Shown here piece by piece: positions 11,728 through 24,310 of a stretch of DNA of 64,000 nucleotides (positions within the stretch are counted from its first letter, which is position 1; each line of letters starts with the position of its first letter). The position numbers were made by a program, and so were the translations under genes. Below the pieces are notes generated by a model that was not told the origin of the DNA, did no database searches, and saw nothing but the letters and a program-made list of their open reading frames with translations. The stretch spans positions 52,091,669-52,155,668 of the forward strand of contig OY757921.1 in NCBI GenBank assembly GCA_963585895.1. Direction: 5' to 3'. Source of the DNA: Sepioteuthis lessoniana (lineage: Eukaryota > Mollusca > Cephalopoda > Myopsida > Loliginidae).

Positions 11728-14720
11728 TTAGCAAGTCGGTGATTGGAAGTAATGTTTACAGTTACACCTTTTTCAAAAAATCTATCGGTAATGGATCCTT
11801 TCATTTCCCCGAAAAATGTCAGTTTAACCTTCTTTATTGACCGTAGTACCCGGAACTTTTTTATTTAATAGTGTCAATATATCTTTATTGGGAATCCTTT
11901 TGAGATTAGGCTTCTTAATCTGAGAATTTTTTTTTTATTTATAGCGTACCTTTTGTCCTCATCTTGGTAGTTTTTGTTTTTTTTTGTTTCTTCTTCACTA
12001 CGTTTCGGCCAAATTTCATCTCTGGCCTTCTTCAGGTTGCAGTTAATCACAGATCTTTGTTCAAGCTTGGAGTACTCTATTTAATTTGCTCTCATTTCAA
12101 TCGCCAGAGAAAATTTTTTTTGAGAGATTAAAATAACTTTGTTTTAAACTAATTCAAAACAATGCAGAGTTTACATTTATAGAAAAAAATTCGGAAAATA
12201 ATTTTGATTTACATAAATATTTCTATTTTTATTGAATAACCATCATATATATAACTATCTCTTTCTTCTTTTTCTCTGTATCCATCGCTTTCTCTTGATG
12301 TTAAGCTCTTGCTTTCTCACCCCCCCCAATTATTTTCTTCCAATTTTTGTGGTGGTTCAGTTTCGATCTTTAAGTCTTTCCCTGGTTCTTTTCTGAATTA
12401 TTTAACTCTTTATTTTCTATGTGTGAATAGTCACTTCCAAGAAGATATTCCTTGATTCTCAAAAATGAGTAAATAATGATAATTATTATTATAAACCTAA
12501 TACTGGCGTTTCTTGCTTGAACTGTTGCTCACTTTCAACATTCTGATCTTCTGTCATTTCTTTTTATTCGTTTTCTTTATTGTTTTTTTTTTTTGTTTTT
12601 TGTTTTTTTACCCAAAGAAAGGCAAAAATATTCCGGTCACACCAAACTTTGAATAAATCCCATCAGCATCAACATTAGTTTTGTTTTTATGCCAATTTTA
12701 GTATGACTGTAAACCCTTTTTTACTAAGCTTTGCTTTAATTGGCACGCAGCCATTATACATTACGTGATATTTCTAAGTATTCATTCTTGTAAGTACTAT
12801 TCATTTAGTATTTTCTTAGTCTGGAACAAGGACAAAACCTATTTATAATACTCAGTTTTCCTTGTTCTATCTGCTGTCTGCGTAATTTTAACGTTACCCT
12901 TAATCTTCATGATTTTATCATTGATAATTGTTATCTTAACTTTGTTGATTACAAATTCAGTCATCGGGGGAAAAGAATATATCGGGGCCTTAGTATCGAG
13001 GAATGAGGATACGCCTTATAATAATGTAGTCATCAGGAGGTACTACAACTTGCACAAATCGAAAAAATTAGAAGTAACGTAACAATGGAGACGAAGAGGT
13101 GTTGAAAAAGAAGAATAAATTCATTCTTGTTTCTGCTCGTTCAGAACGCCGATAATTTGCTCATTTACAATTATGTTACGTACCAGATTTGTAGTTTATG
13201 ACCATGTGGAAAATTCCCGTGTGCAGTGTGCTTACTTTTGGCTTGTCACGCCGATCGTCAAGGATGGTTGAGCTCTTGGCTGGACTTGTTCTCACTCTTT
13301 TGCTTGGGTCAAATTTTATATATTGCACAAGAGGATCGGATCAAATTTTCTGTGAGTCACAGACATAGCTCTGTCGTTGATTGATCAGAAAATATTTTTA
13401 TCTTTATTTTTCTTCAGCGTTCGTCTCGGAAGTCTGCTTGGTGCCGGTTGAATTTTGGTCCGTCATTGTCGTATGACCGGTGGTCGTCGAAGTGAATACG
13501 TCTGTTTTGGTTGCTGAGAGGCATTCCGATAACCAATTAAAGGATTTGATTGTTAGCAGTTAAAATCAAAACTAAAAATCTTAACTTCTAACTACGAACG
13601 CCATGTTATTGCATAGACAACTATATTAGACATGGGGTTGGTCAATTCTTTACTCTTAAAGCAATACTATTATCCAAAGTAAATATTTGTTAACAATTTT
13701 GATCTGGAGCAGCATTTTGTAAGCAAAAATGAACACCGAATGAAAACTTTTCCTTGTGAGATTTGTTTAATCCTATGAAACTCCTCTTTTGACGGGATTT
13801 GAAGTTGCACAAACGTATTTCTTTTAGAATCCGTTACATTCCCATTTTACCGTAAAGATTAATTTTTATTATAGGAAACAAGAAAAAGTTGCACGGAGCT
13901 AAATATAGATTTTATGAAGACAGTCGCTTTTTGGTCAATTCTTTGATAGCGTTCAGTTCTTCAATTTCTCGTAGCTTCCGATCTTTAGCACGTGTTCTCT
14001 TTATTTTTCCAATCAACTGATCCAACATCACAAACTAACTGGTCCAGTTTGTTCAACAGTATTTGGTCGATCATTTTTCCTTTGCTTTCTTTTTTCTCTA
14101 TAAATTTCTGAGCCTCCTAAACTGGATAGTCAAACTTTTCTGCCTAACTTTGTGTCTGCGCTCACAATCACGTTTTTTATTGCTTTGATTGTTCTATCAG
14201 ATTGCTTTTTATGTTTTTTAGCTGCTAACTATTCTTCATCGAATTTTTTAAACACCTGTCGAGGTAAGATAATGAACAATCTATTTCTCGTTAATTCAAC
14301 CATTAATATAATCTTGGTCTGATGATCATATAAGCGGCAAGCCCCGTTGTCACTACATCTACAGTATACTGAAATTTATAGATAAGCTTTATCAGCGATC
14401 AAATACTTAACAGTATCTTCATTCGACATCAAAAGAGTGTCAACATAGACTTGAAATAAATTCATAATGGCACATAAGAATTGCATTTTTTTTTTTATTT
14501 TCGTATAAAAATATTTCTGCTCTGCACGTGAGTTTTGATGTATTTCTAATTCCAAATTAAATATACAGTTGATAGCCGTTGTCATTGAGCACTCAATTTG
14601 GATACTCCGACTCTTTGGATTTTTCCTCGTATTATATAAATAATTATATATATATACATATATTTCTCATATTTTTAACATATTTACTTGAACGGATTAA
14701 AATGCTCATCATAGCATAAT
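11728..14720. other. Gene-free AT-rich stretch
   Basis: No reading frame with coding character. One hammerhead-like relic on the minus strand (about 12001-12036) is described separately. Otherwise unassigned. Confidence 0.4.
12001..12036 (-). ncRNA. Degenerate hammerhead-like relic
   Basis: On the minus strand: CTGAAGA (12035-12029), a GGCC/GGCC stem II (12027-12024 with 12010-12007), then GAAAC. This order fits a hammerhead core. The following stem III and cleavage base do not (G where A, C or T is required), so I call it a relic. It may be the end of another Penelope-like lineage. Confidence 0.35.
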
Positions 14721-14721
14721 T

Positions 14722-14879
14722 TACACTCGTTAGAGATTGGATACTCTACCGATATTTGACTGACAAGTAAGCCTAGTTTTCGCCACCACTTTTCTCTGTA
14801 TCTTTTTACTTCAATATATCTTTAAACTTATACCGTGTTCCGAGTTGTCTTTTCGTGGTCCAAACCTGGGTCCACATCA
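14722..14879 (+). repeat. 5' LTR, truncated
   Basis: About 90% identical by eye to the 3' part of the LTR at 19336-19480. Both end in '...CACATCA' and share 'gagattggatactctaccga' and 'ataccgtgttccgagttgtc'. The first ~65 bases of the complete LTR are not recognisable here. Confidence 0.85.
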
Positions 14880-14881
14880 AA

Positions 14882-15075
14882 TGGCGAACGAGGATTCGAG
14901 ATTACGCACTCACGCAAAAAATCCAAGTTGATTCATACATCAGCTGGCAACCGAGGATTCGAGACGACATACTCACGCAAATAGCCCAGTCGATTCACAT
15001 CAACGGACTAACGGAAATTCGAGAGGATTTTTGCATCAGCTGTCGAATTAGACAAACGAGGATTTCAAATCTAGA
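14882..15075 (+). repeat. Primer-binding-site region, repeated about three times
   Basis: Two bases after the LTR comes TGGCGAACGAGGATTCGAG, starting with TGG (complement of a tRNA CCA end) as a gypsy primer-binding site should. The unit recurs at 14945 (TGGCAACCGAGGATTCGAG) and, weaker, near 15009, with a period of 62-63 bases. Another 'acgaggattt' lies near 15056. The primer tRNA was not identified. Confidence 0.6.
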
Positions 15076-15161
15076 CAAACCTAGTTGATCTCAAACCAAC
15101 GGGCGACCAGGAATATCGTGCATAAAAGTTACCCCTCCTTGAAATTACCGAACGAAAGTTT

Positions 15162-15308
15162 TGAAAATAAAACCAGTTTCTGCTTAACAGAAAAAAAAAC
15201 AAGTTCTTCCAACTTGGTGGGTTATTTCAACATTTTCGAAGATAAAACCAGTTTCTCCTAAACCGAAAAAGCAAGTTCTTCCGACTTATTGGGTTATTTC
15301 AACATTAA
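15162..15308 (+). repeat. 75-bp tandem duplication in the gypsy leader
   Basis: Two units begin 'aaccagtttct' at 15171 and 15246 and both end 'gggttatttcaacatt'. A second internal duplication in the same leader as the repeated primer-binding region. Confidence 0.85.
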
Positions 15309-15802
15309 AACCTGTTAACTCCTACGGACTAAGTGATAACTCTCCCCACACTTCAAAGTGTGCCGACAAATTTCATAGTACCCCAGTTAAAGAAATCAAA
15401 ACCTGCTCTAGTTGAAATAATAACTTCAAATGAATTTTGACACCACACCAGGAAAGGATTTTTTTTGTATTCCTTTTTAAATTATTTTTTGGATGACCGT
15501 AAAACAAGTGTGAAAAAAATTAAATTGTCGCATGAATTTCGGAACGACGGTATTTTAAAGAAAAAAAATGTGTAAGATTCTTTTGCTGTCCGTCCTCTTT
15601 TGTGTACGTTAGAAAAAAACTGGAGGAAAAATCTTAACTAGATTTTTTTTTAATTGTTGCTGTTCCACCCCTTTGTTTACGTGTTTGGAAAAGAAACCGT
15701 AATTACTGTTGTTTTTTCTTTTTTGGTTGTGACATCTCCCACGTAAAAATTCGTTGTAATTTTTCTTTTTGTCTGGATATTTAAAAAAATCTGTAACCAA
15801 TA
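15309..15802 (+). other. Gypsy leader, non-coding
   Basis: Lies between the leader duplications and the first gag codon. T-rich, no coding signal on the plus strand. Confidence 0.5.
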
Positions 15803-16930
15803 ATGGAGGACCTCCAGAAAATAATTGTACAAATATTAAAAGTTCAGATGGACCACCAACAGAAAAGTGATGAAAGGCAACAGAGAATGGAAGAAAGTCT
15901 TATGGAACAGCAGGTATAGCAACAAAAAGAAGTAGAGCAACAACGAATGGAACAGCAAGACAACTACAAAGAAAAGAGGAAAGACCCCTACAAGCATTAA
16001 TGAAAAGTGAGGAACGACAGAACCAAATGGAAGAGTTACTATTAAAATCGTTAAACGGCACCAAAACTTCTAAGAATGATACTACTTTTTCCCCGGGTAC
16101 AATTTACAGTACCATCGAAATTTTGAGTATGTACAAGAAAAGGATAAAACCTTTGATGCATTCTACAGATGATATGAAGAGGTATTTAACGTGGATTGCA
16201 AAAAAACCGTACGTTTATTACTCAGGAAATTGGGCGCAGTTGAACACAGTAGATTCGTTAATTGTATCCTCCCACTCCCCAAAAAACAATGGATCTGGAG
16301 TTCTCAAAGACAGTCAAATTATTATCTGATCTGTTTGGGCCGAACATATCCCTTTTTCATAAGAAATGGAAAATGCCTTAATACATTTAAGGATGATCAG
16401 CAAGATTATTTAACGTTTGAGGCGACAGTGAATAAACTCTGTAACGATTTCAAATCAGCAGTTTTAACCGCAGGTGACTTCAAATGTCTGATTTTCGCAC
16501 AGGGTCTGGTCTCAGCAGAAGACGCTGAAATTAGACGTCGTGTGTTAACTGAACTAGAGAACGAACAAGGTCTGACCCTTAAAAATTGCCTGAAGATTGC
16601 CTAAGGGTAGTATTCGTTAAAAGTGACTCTAAAACTTTTGAGGAATCGGGAGTTGCTCATATTAAAAAGATCAAGAGCAAACAGACACTCTATTCCCCAA
16701 GTAAAAGTAAAATTACGCAGCCAAATATTTACGACAAACAATGTACGAATAGACGAAAAAATCCACCGCCAGGACCATATTATATCTGTAGTGACCTACA
16801 CTGGATGAGGTTTTGCCCTGCAAAAAAGAAAACCTGTAAAAACTGTGGTAAAGTTGGCCACGAAGTAAAACATTGTTGGTATACTAAAAAATTGAGGAAA
16901 CCCAGATATAAAATAAGACAAACACAGTCG
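15803..16930 (+). pseudogene. gypsy Gag with zinc knuckle, broken
   Basis: Gag builds the virus-like particle. ATG at 15803 opens a Gln/Glu-rich probable coiled-coil start (MEDLQKIIVQILKVQ...), with TAG at 15917 and a frameshift near 15970. A capsid-like middle spans about 16180-16600 and includes 'LIFAQGLVSAEDAEIRRRVL'. Then 'CLRVVFVKSDSKTFEESGVA' leads to the nucleocapsid region. One good CCHC knuckle (CKNCGKVGHEVKHC, 16835-16876) follows a degenerate one (CSDLHWMRFC). At least four frame changes. Family match is by pattern recognition. Confidence 0.75.
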
Positions 16931-16959
16931 GGCGATAACGAAAACGGGAATTTACGCAA

Positions 16960-17170
16960 ATATGTAATGGTTAAAATCTTCAAGACAGTAAAATTCCAGC
17001 TTGACTCGGGTTCCGACCTCTCGATAATAAATTTGCATACGTGGCGACGTCTAAACAAGCCATCGTTACTGAGAACGAAAAAGACAGCACGTTCCGAAAC
17101 AAGTGAGAGTATAAACATTTTGGATGAAGTGGTCCTCAGTGAACTTTGTACGGAATTACAAAGAAACTGA
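16960..17170 (+). pseudogene. gypsy aspartic protease, fragment
   Basis: 'FQLDSGSDLSIIN' carries the retropepsin active-site triad as DSG (17003-17011), continuing from Gag in frame. The second half of the protease is missing or unrecognisable before the RT. Confidence 0.65.
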
Positions 17171-17199
17171 AAGCATATGAGCTAAAATAACACAAATAA

Positions 17200-18120
17200 T
17201 CTATTCCTTACGGATTGGATTGAAAAATTCAACCTTTGGGACTGCCCTATGAGTACGTTCTGTCATAAATTAGAAAGCCCAATTGCTAACACCAAAAAAT
17301 TAAAACCGGAACTCAAACGAAAATTCCCTGGGGTGTTTTTTAGGCAGCCTAGAGAAATATACAAAAATAAAAGCACAATTCCCGGTAAATGACAATGTCT
17401 AGCCCTTATTTAAAAAAAGCAAAACATCCCTTTCGCGGCTCTAGAGCAAATAGATGAAAAGCTGGGTAGGTTGGAAAGAGCTGGTATCCTGTCTAAGACA
17501 GATTTCAGTGAGTGGGCTACAGTCTATGTGAGAAAAAAATCTAATCAAATTAGGGTTTACGCCGATTTTTCAACAGAGTTGAACCAAGCAATAAAAGACC
17601 ACCACTACCCCCTTCCTAACCCGGAGGAGATATTCAAAAAACTCAATGGTAGTAAAATCTTTTCAAAAATAGATTTATCGGACGCATTTCTTCAAATCGA
17701 GGTGGAAGAAAATAGTTCAAAGCTCCTGTGCATAAACACGCACAGAGGTCTTTATACGTGCAATAGACTGGCGTTTGGGGTCAAGGTGGCGCCTGCCATC
17801 TTTCAGCACGTCATGGACGCCATGCTGGGTGACCTTGATTTCACAACTGTTTATCTTGACGACATATTAATCACAAGCAAATCTGTGATAGAGCATAGGA
17901 AGCATATTATGTGCGTATTCGACAAACTCCAAGAATACGATTTTAAAGTTAAGGAAGCGAAATATTATTTTTTTCTATCAGAAATAAGATACTTGGGGCA
18001 TTTAATTAATAAAGACGGTCGATGGCCGGATCCTGACAGGGCTACCACGATCAAAGACATGCAGGCCCCAGAAAACGTCCAAGCTCTGCAAAGCTTCCTT
18101 GGCTTGGCAAAATTCTGCCT
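17200..18120 (+). pseudogene. gypsy reverse transcriptase, RNase H deleted
   Basis: RT motifs in order: ERAGILSKTDFSEWATVYVRKK, IRVYADFSTELNQAIK, the first catalytic motif KIFSKIDLSDAFLQIEVE, TCNRLAFGVKVAPAIFQHVMD, the catalytic YLDD (17852-17863), and IRYLGHLINKDG...LQSFLGLAKF. From 17471 the frame is open for 252 residues. Right after 'FLGLAKF' the sequence jumps to text that normally lies just before the integrase zinc domain (RRFFSLCDDV). The RT end and the whole RNase H domain are therefore deleted. The upstream linker (17171-17470) has stops. Confidence 0.85.
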
Positions 18121-19193
18121 AATGTGCCGGCGGTTCTTTTCACTTTGCGACGATGTCATTTTATATAACGACAAAGTGGTGATACCGAGCAGTCTGCAGA
18201 AAAAAAAATCCTGTGAGATTTTCATTTAGGACATTCGGGGAAAAACGCACTAAAAGCCTCATGCGCTGTTATGTCTATTGGCCGAACATGGACAAGGACG
18301 TAGCAGACATGGTTGATCCATTTAAAGGATGCCCACTCGCAGCTAAAGAGCCAGCAACGACGTGTAAACTGAGGCCAAAAACAGACCGAACGTGGCAAAG
18401 TATTCAGGTCGACATCGCAGGTCTTTTGGATGATCTCATTGTCGTCGACAGCCACAGTAAATGTCCGGAAGTCTTGAAATGTAAAAGACCTACCACAAAT
18501 TGCACGATAGGGTCCCTACACGAACTATTTGGACGCTTCAGCGTGCTTGATTGCGTAGTTTACTGATAATGGGACGCAGTTCACGTCTAATGAATTCAAA
18601 AAATTCTGCGATACGTATAATATGAAGCACATCACGATTCAGCAATACCATCCAATGTCAAACGGACAGGCGGAGAGGTTTGTGGACACCTTGAAGAGGG
18701 CTCTGAGAAAGGCACAAGACATAGCGACAGATAGGGCGCTGCAACAGTTTCTGTGGGTGTACAGAATAACGCCGAACCCAAATACACCTATGGGACGCTC
18801 GCCCATAGAAACTATGCGTGAAAAATAAGATCGGTGTTGAACAAACTCATTCCGAGGCAAGCCAGGTTTAAAAAGACAGGCACCCTTTCTAAAAAACGTC
18901 ACGCCTGGGGCGAAAAGTGTTATTCAAAGTTTACAAGAACAACATAATGGGAAATGGGCAAGGTGAAACAAAGAGTGGGATACGTAGTTTACATTATTCA
19001 AGGCCCCAAGAACATACATAAGCGCCATCTCAATCAATTGAGAAAATGTCGAGTTAATGATTCGAACGTTTCACCACCACAAATTTGTGAAGAGACAATT
19101 GATATTATTTACGAGAACTTTGACCTCGACGCACCCAAGTTTCTCCCGAGGTTAGACGTTCAAAGAGGTAAAGGATGTTTAGTGATCCTCTGA
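18121..19193 (+). pseudogene. gypsy integrase, broken
   Basis: Integrase joins cDNA to host DNA. The zinc-domain half reads 'KSLMRCYVYWPNMDKDV...GCPLAAKEP'. The DDE core is split: VDIAG with IVVDSHSKCPEV (first Asp), then after a one-base shift near 18560 TDNGTQFTSNEFKKFC (second Asp), and 'YHPMSNGQAERFVDTLKRA' (Glu). The C-terminal SH3-like piece is 'KVKQRVGYVVYII...HKRHLNQLRK' (18954-19193). Frameshifts near 18200 and 18560 and stops after 18828 rule out activity. Confidence 0.82.
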
Positions 19194-19268
19194 GCGTCGA
19201 TCCTAAAAGGAAAAAATACTAAACAGTTTTTTCTCTCTTCAGAAAAAAAAAACCTCCCCGAAGTGGGG

Positions 19269-19480
19269 TATTATGGGACCGTTACCTACCCATTCATGGA
19301 CTCTTCCAAATTCTATATTGACCGAGAGCTAAATACTCTCGTCAGAGATTGGATACTCTACCGATAATTAAGCCTAGTTTATGCCACCACTTTTCTCTGT
19401 ATCTTTTTACTTTAATATATCTTTAAACTTATACCGTGTTCCGAGTTGTCTTTTCGTGGTCCCAACTTGGGTTCACATCA
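19269..19480 (+). repeat. 3' LTR
   Basis: A purine-rich tract and 'gtgggg' (19264-19268) precede the LTR, which starts TATTATGGGACC (probably TG changed to TA) and ends CACATCA. 212 bp. It pairs with 14722-14879. Confidence 0.8.
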
Positions 19481-20275
19481 CTTTCTCGCAGAAGATAACA
19501 ACTGAATGCTAATTTTTTTGTTTATGAATTCTTAAATCATAATATTATGTCAATTAGTAATAGTTAATCTTTCGTCAAAGTTGATGGACATTGAAGACTC
19601 TTTAAGCGAGTTACTTATTAAAAAAATGAAAATCCTGAAAATTTTATTGACAGTACCAAGATTGGATTTATGAAATTTTAAAACTGAAAATCTGTTTGTT
19701 TTTAATTAAAGTCTTATCTGATGAAGCAAAACTTTTAAAAGTTTTATCCAACAAGCATTTGCAAGTTTCAGAAAATGATAAGGTTGGAGACAAACACAAT
19801 ATGAAGAGATGATGCCCAAAATTATAACAAAATGCATTAGGATGGAAAGTATATAAAGTCATTTTGGTTTGCATCAACGCTCTGAAAATAATAATTGATA
19901 CAGAATCATTAGAATCAAATATTTACACACGTTTGTTTGTATTTATTTTCTCCACGTCAACATTATTACCACTAATTAAACGAACACACACGCACATACA
20001 TACACAGACACAGATTCTTATATATATGCAAAGGGACACAGACACAGTCAGAAAGAAAGACACGGACAAAAAACATACTGTAACGGTGCATAAATAATTA
20101 TCGCAGGACGAGAGTCCATTTTATGCGCATGAGAAGTCGAGGGCAGTCTGACACTTGACCCTCCACAAAATAAGTCCCAGTCGAGACTCCTATTTCGGGC
20201 ATATGGTAAACAAACTGATACAAACAAATGCTTACATACTCACACATATACTTACACCAATGGACAAACACACAT
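19481..20275. other. Gene-free stretch
   Basis: AT-rich, no coding signal. A CTGATGA at about 19720 lacks the rest of a hammerhead core. Confidence 0.4.
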
Positions 20276-20276
20276 C

Positions 20277-20279
<3 letters not shown>

Positions 20280-20313
<34 letters not shown>
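20280..20313. repeat. (TA)n microsatellite
   Basis: Pure TA run flanked by CA-rich sequence. Confidence 0.93.
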
Positions 20314-20315
<2 letters not shown>

Positions 20316-20791
20316 GTGTATATGCGCGTGCTCACGCGCATATACACGTTAAATGGGGACCGATAATTGAAATCGCTTTTTTAGATGTTTAGAATTTTAA
20401 AATAAACTTTTAAATACTTTTACGTTTCGGGTCGTCATAAGCACTTTTCCAAAACAATCAGTTTCACGAAAAGAATTGATTTTCAGATGCTTGTGTTAAA
20501 AGTAATTATATTTCCTTAATTTGTAAGTTTATTTGTAAGTACCGACGATAAACCCACCCTAGCCTCAAGGAGAAAGTAATAGTAGCAGTCAAGACGTGCA
20601 AAATTATTCTTATATTTTTTACTCCCTCCCATTTTTTTTTAAAATTCACTAATTGCTAACAATTGCTAATAAGTTAGATCTTGTTCAAGGAATGTGATTA
20701 TGTTTAATTTCTTCATATACAATCCACAATTGTTGACTGCAAGTTGACTCACACACTTTCGCCTTTCCTGCAATTTTCAACATTCAAGATA

Positions 20792-20926
<135 letters not shown>

Positions 20927-23200
20927 ATGTCCGTCTCCTCATTTGTGAGATTTCGTTTTATCAGATACTGCTAGCCTTTTCAGTGCAATTAAGTATACGC
21001 CGACTGCATCCCTTGTAGATTTTTAAGACTCACCCTACTCAAAAAGAAGGTGTTCTATATACGCAGTTTCATCAAATGGTTCGGGAGATCAGGAGAGTGA
21101 AGAATATCCCTATTGTCGTTATCCTTTGGTACATTCCAACCAAACTTGGTAGTTCCTGCTAGGTTCCCATCTATCAGTCAGAGAGATCTGTTTGAACTTG
21201 TTTCGTATTTGATAAGAATACACAAAACCATATAGCTGTAAACAAACAAATGATTGTTATTAAATAGAAATAATGAGTTGAAACAAAGTTATCTGTATTA
21301 CGTGAGAATACTTTAAACCATTCAACTGGGCACAAATTATTTGTATTGAATATGTGTAGTTGATATCAAATGACTAAATGAAAAAAAAACACTTAACAAC
21401 TTCAAAATGAATGAAAATATAAACATACAATAATATCTTTGCATAAAATGGCATTAGGCAAGCTAGAATCTCGTTAAAATCAATCAACTATTCATTTTCT
21501 TATTCTGTGATTTTGGAAATATAAACAAAAGCTAATATACTTAAAACACATGAATAAAAACGAAAGAACATTTAAACAAACAGACAACAGTATTTCACAT
21601 AAAATATCCGCCAATGCCATAAAGTGTAATAATAATAATGTTCGGTGAGGCTGTATATAACTTTGGAATATTCTCATTGTACACTGGCTGGTCTGTTAAT
21701 CTTTAGACAAATGACTTTAGGCACTGTCCCTTGTAGTTGTTCTGGAAGCGTAATCTTGAGCCAAAATTAATCAATCCTAAGATAAACCACGCCCAGTTGA
21801 TGCGCTTGACTGATCAAAAAGCGAATTAAATCTTTTCAATCTCTTTATATGAAAGAGACCCATTCGTATCAAGAAGAAGACAGAATAGGAGTTTTAATAT
21901 CGCCTTCTGTCCGGTGTTTGACTTCATAAACACCAACGAATCTTCAATGTAACGTGTTATTGAAACGATATAAGTTAAGAAAAGGGTTAGAGGCGATTTC
22001 TGCCTTTTCATGCCTCAAGTATGAATCATATGTGGTTTCTAACTTCTCATCATATGAGTGATGAAAACGCATTGGAAAATATTACATACAGAATATACTA
22101 TTATTTAGGGACCCACTTCTATACAACGTCCAATTTCCTGTTATTTAAAGAGACTTTTATTAATGGCATTAGAGAAAAGAAAATGGAAGAGTAAGGCACA
22201 TTCATTTTACTCACTCGTATTATTATTTTGTGTCTCAGAGCACCGAAAAAAAATTGGTCTTCATATCAGAAGCATGAAACTTGAGAGAAAACACTATTAC
22301 AACCAAACGTCTCACAAAAATGTTGGCAGTAACGCTGACTGTATCTTCTATACAGAAGTAAGACCCCCATCAAACACAGCGTAATCCTTGGTATGACACT
22401 AAGCAGCATCTGATAGTGCGGCTCCACTTCTGAAGATCTATTGAGTGTAATGTATAACTTCATAGATAATATTTCAAGTTCCACTCTTATTCGACCTATT
22501 AAGGCCCCAGCTATGGATTGCACATGTCTATATAAAAATTATTTGTATTCGATAAGATCATGTGCCAAAAACAAACAAAAAAACAAGCAATCAAAACTCT
22601 TAAGTAACAAGAATACAAAAACGTAAATATGAACGTACTATGAATACGATTCCTCAACTTCTTGGCATAGAATAACCATGAAAAGGTTGAAATACCGTCA
22701 AAACTAAGCAATCAACAATCAAAAGGGCCATGGTTTAATCGTTAATATGTTAGTCTCTGTTGGGGAATTTATCTCTATTACGCACCAATGTCACAAAAAG
22801 TTAATAAACAAAACACCAGAAAACGAAACATTTAAATAAAAATGCTTGTTTGAACAGGTAGGCGTCGAAATATCATAACATATTTTCTTCAATAGAGAAA
22901 ATCTATGTTGATAACAGATATGTCCATAAAAGATAAATCAGTTAAGCCTAAAATATTTAACTAATTTAGGATTTGGCACATGATGAACATTATTTTTTAA
23001 TTTAATTACAGTTAATATTTTTTTCACAAGATAATAATCTGGCCTCCCACACCCCATAGTAGTTTTAAAAAGAAAAAAGAAAGCTAAGTAAAGCAAGTCC
23101 CCAATACAAAAAAATGTTAGGGCCAGTTTCAGAAAACAGATGAAAATAAACAAAAAAAAGTTCTATAAACATACATTAGTCCTGGACTTTAATTAAGTTA
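20927..23200. other. Gene-free stretch with dispersed modules
   Basis: No gene. 21180-21480 and 22340-22620 hold the 'gaaaccatata / attatttgtatt' modules and the 'gcggctccacttct... ttccactcttattcgacc' block of the dispersed repeat described in findings. Confidence 0.45.
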
Positions 23201-23442
23201 AAACTTAGGGGTAAAGGACCCCCCCCAATTTTTTTTTACGTATATATGGGAAGCAGCATGATGGACGTAAAGGTATGCGATTAAACCCTCTGACGGCCAA
23301 ACACAATGCCTAACCTGGTCCTGGATGTGTGAGACTTGCGGCTCGACGCTCAGAATCGTCAGTTCGATCGGTGAACTACTGCTGCTCATCTATAAGAGTG
23401 GCTTCTATAGATGAGAATAAAAACAGCCATCGAAAGATAACC

Positions 23443-24310
23443 ATGACCCACACTCAAACCACATACATAAACCGAATCGCTCTCCGCGCCGGTAAAAAAG
23501 GGGCGCGTCCTGCTGAGGTTGTAGCCCTGGCCTCAGTGTTCGAAAAGTCAGCTACAGAGCTCAAACAAACAATGCAAATCGCGACATTTAAGGTTAGAAC
23601 TTTAAATAGAATAGGCCAACTACCAGAGCTGACTGCATCGGCCCAAGAACATAAGATAGACACAATATGCATACACGAACACAGATACACGCACACCGAA
23701 GATATCAAATATCATTACACTGGCAATGGATGGACGCTAGCCACTGTATCAGTACGGAAAAACTCTGTCAATGCTACGGTAGGAGGGGTAGGAATGCTTA
23801 TAGGACCAAGAGCGTTAAAAACACTAAATAGCATTGAGGGAATACAACCTAGGATGATGGCAGCTACGTTTAATGGCAACCCCAGAGCAATAATCCTTTT
23901 CTGCTACAGCCCTACCAACGTTAGTGAAGAAACTGAACTAGTTGCCTTCTACGGTGAGCTATCCTCTCTAGTGCGTAGCATACCGAAACACAACGTACTC
24001 GTCATTGGCGGAGATATGAATGCCCAAAGTGGGAAAGACGGAAACAGAAACAGCCTTCACGTAGACAACATCTGACAGAATTCGTGATGGAAAATAGATT
24101 AACATGCCTCAATACAAACTATCAAAAAAGGGAGGGAAAATTATGGACCAACACATACGCGACCAATAGTAAAGCACAGATAGACTACGTCTTTATAATC
24201 AAGAAATGAAAAAATAGCCCTATGAATTGCGAGGCATACTTTTCTTTCGAGGGTGTGTCCTTCGATCACCGAATAGTCACGGCAAAGATACGACTAAGCC
24301 TACGAAAAAA
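23443..24310 (+). pseudogene. LINE AP endonuclease, copy 1
   Basis: ATG at 23443 gives 'MTHTQTTYINRIALRAGKKG', a conserved start also seen decayed in copy 2. Endonuclease motifs: TFKVRTLNRIGQLPEL (Asn replaced by Lys), the CIHEHRYTH acidic motif, FCYSPTN, GGDMNAQSGKDG. A frameshift near 24060 moves the rest to another frame: LTCLNTNYQKREGKLW, AQIDYVF (a stop follows), then FEGVSFDHRIVTAKI with the catalytic Asp-His. Two or more frame breaks. Confidence 0.8.

Larger units (their letters stand above)
14722..19480 (+). mobile_element. Ty3/gypsy LTR retrotransposon (K02A2.6-like), degraded
   Basis: Bounded by two copies of one LTR (14722-14879 truncated; 19269-19480). Inside, in order, are a primer-binding region, gag with zinc knuckle, protease, reverse transcriptase, integrase and an integrase C-terminal segment. 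Order PR-RT-(RH)-IN places it in Ty3/gypsy. The sequence resembles the group annotated in databases as 'K02A2.6-like'. RNase H is deleted, gag-pol is broken in at least ten places, and the 5' part of the left LTR is missing. Confidence 0.85.

Noticed and set aside
11408..11840. Tyr/Ile-rich frames
   Set aside because: Translation of the TA/TG microsatellites.
13031..13037. TCATCAG (CTGATGA on minus) as a hammerhead core
   Set aside because: No GAA or stem II follows at the right distance.
19720..19730. CTGATGA as a hammerhead core
   Set aside because: Followed by an A/T palindrome and no conserved GAAA; the same holds for the CTGATGA near 14320.
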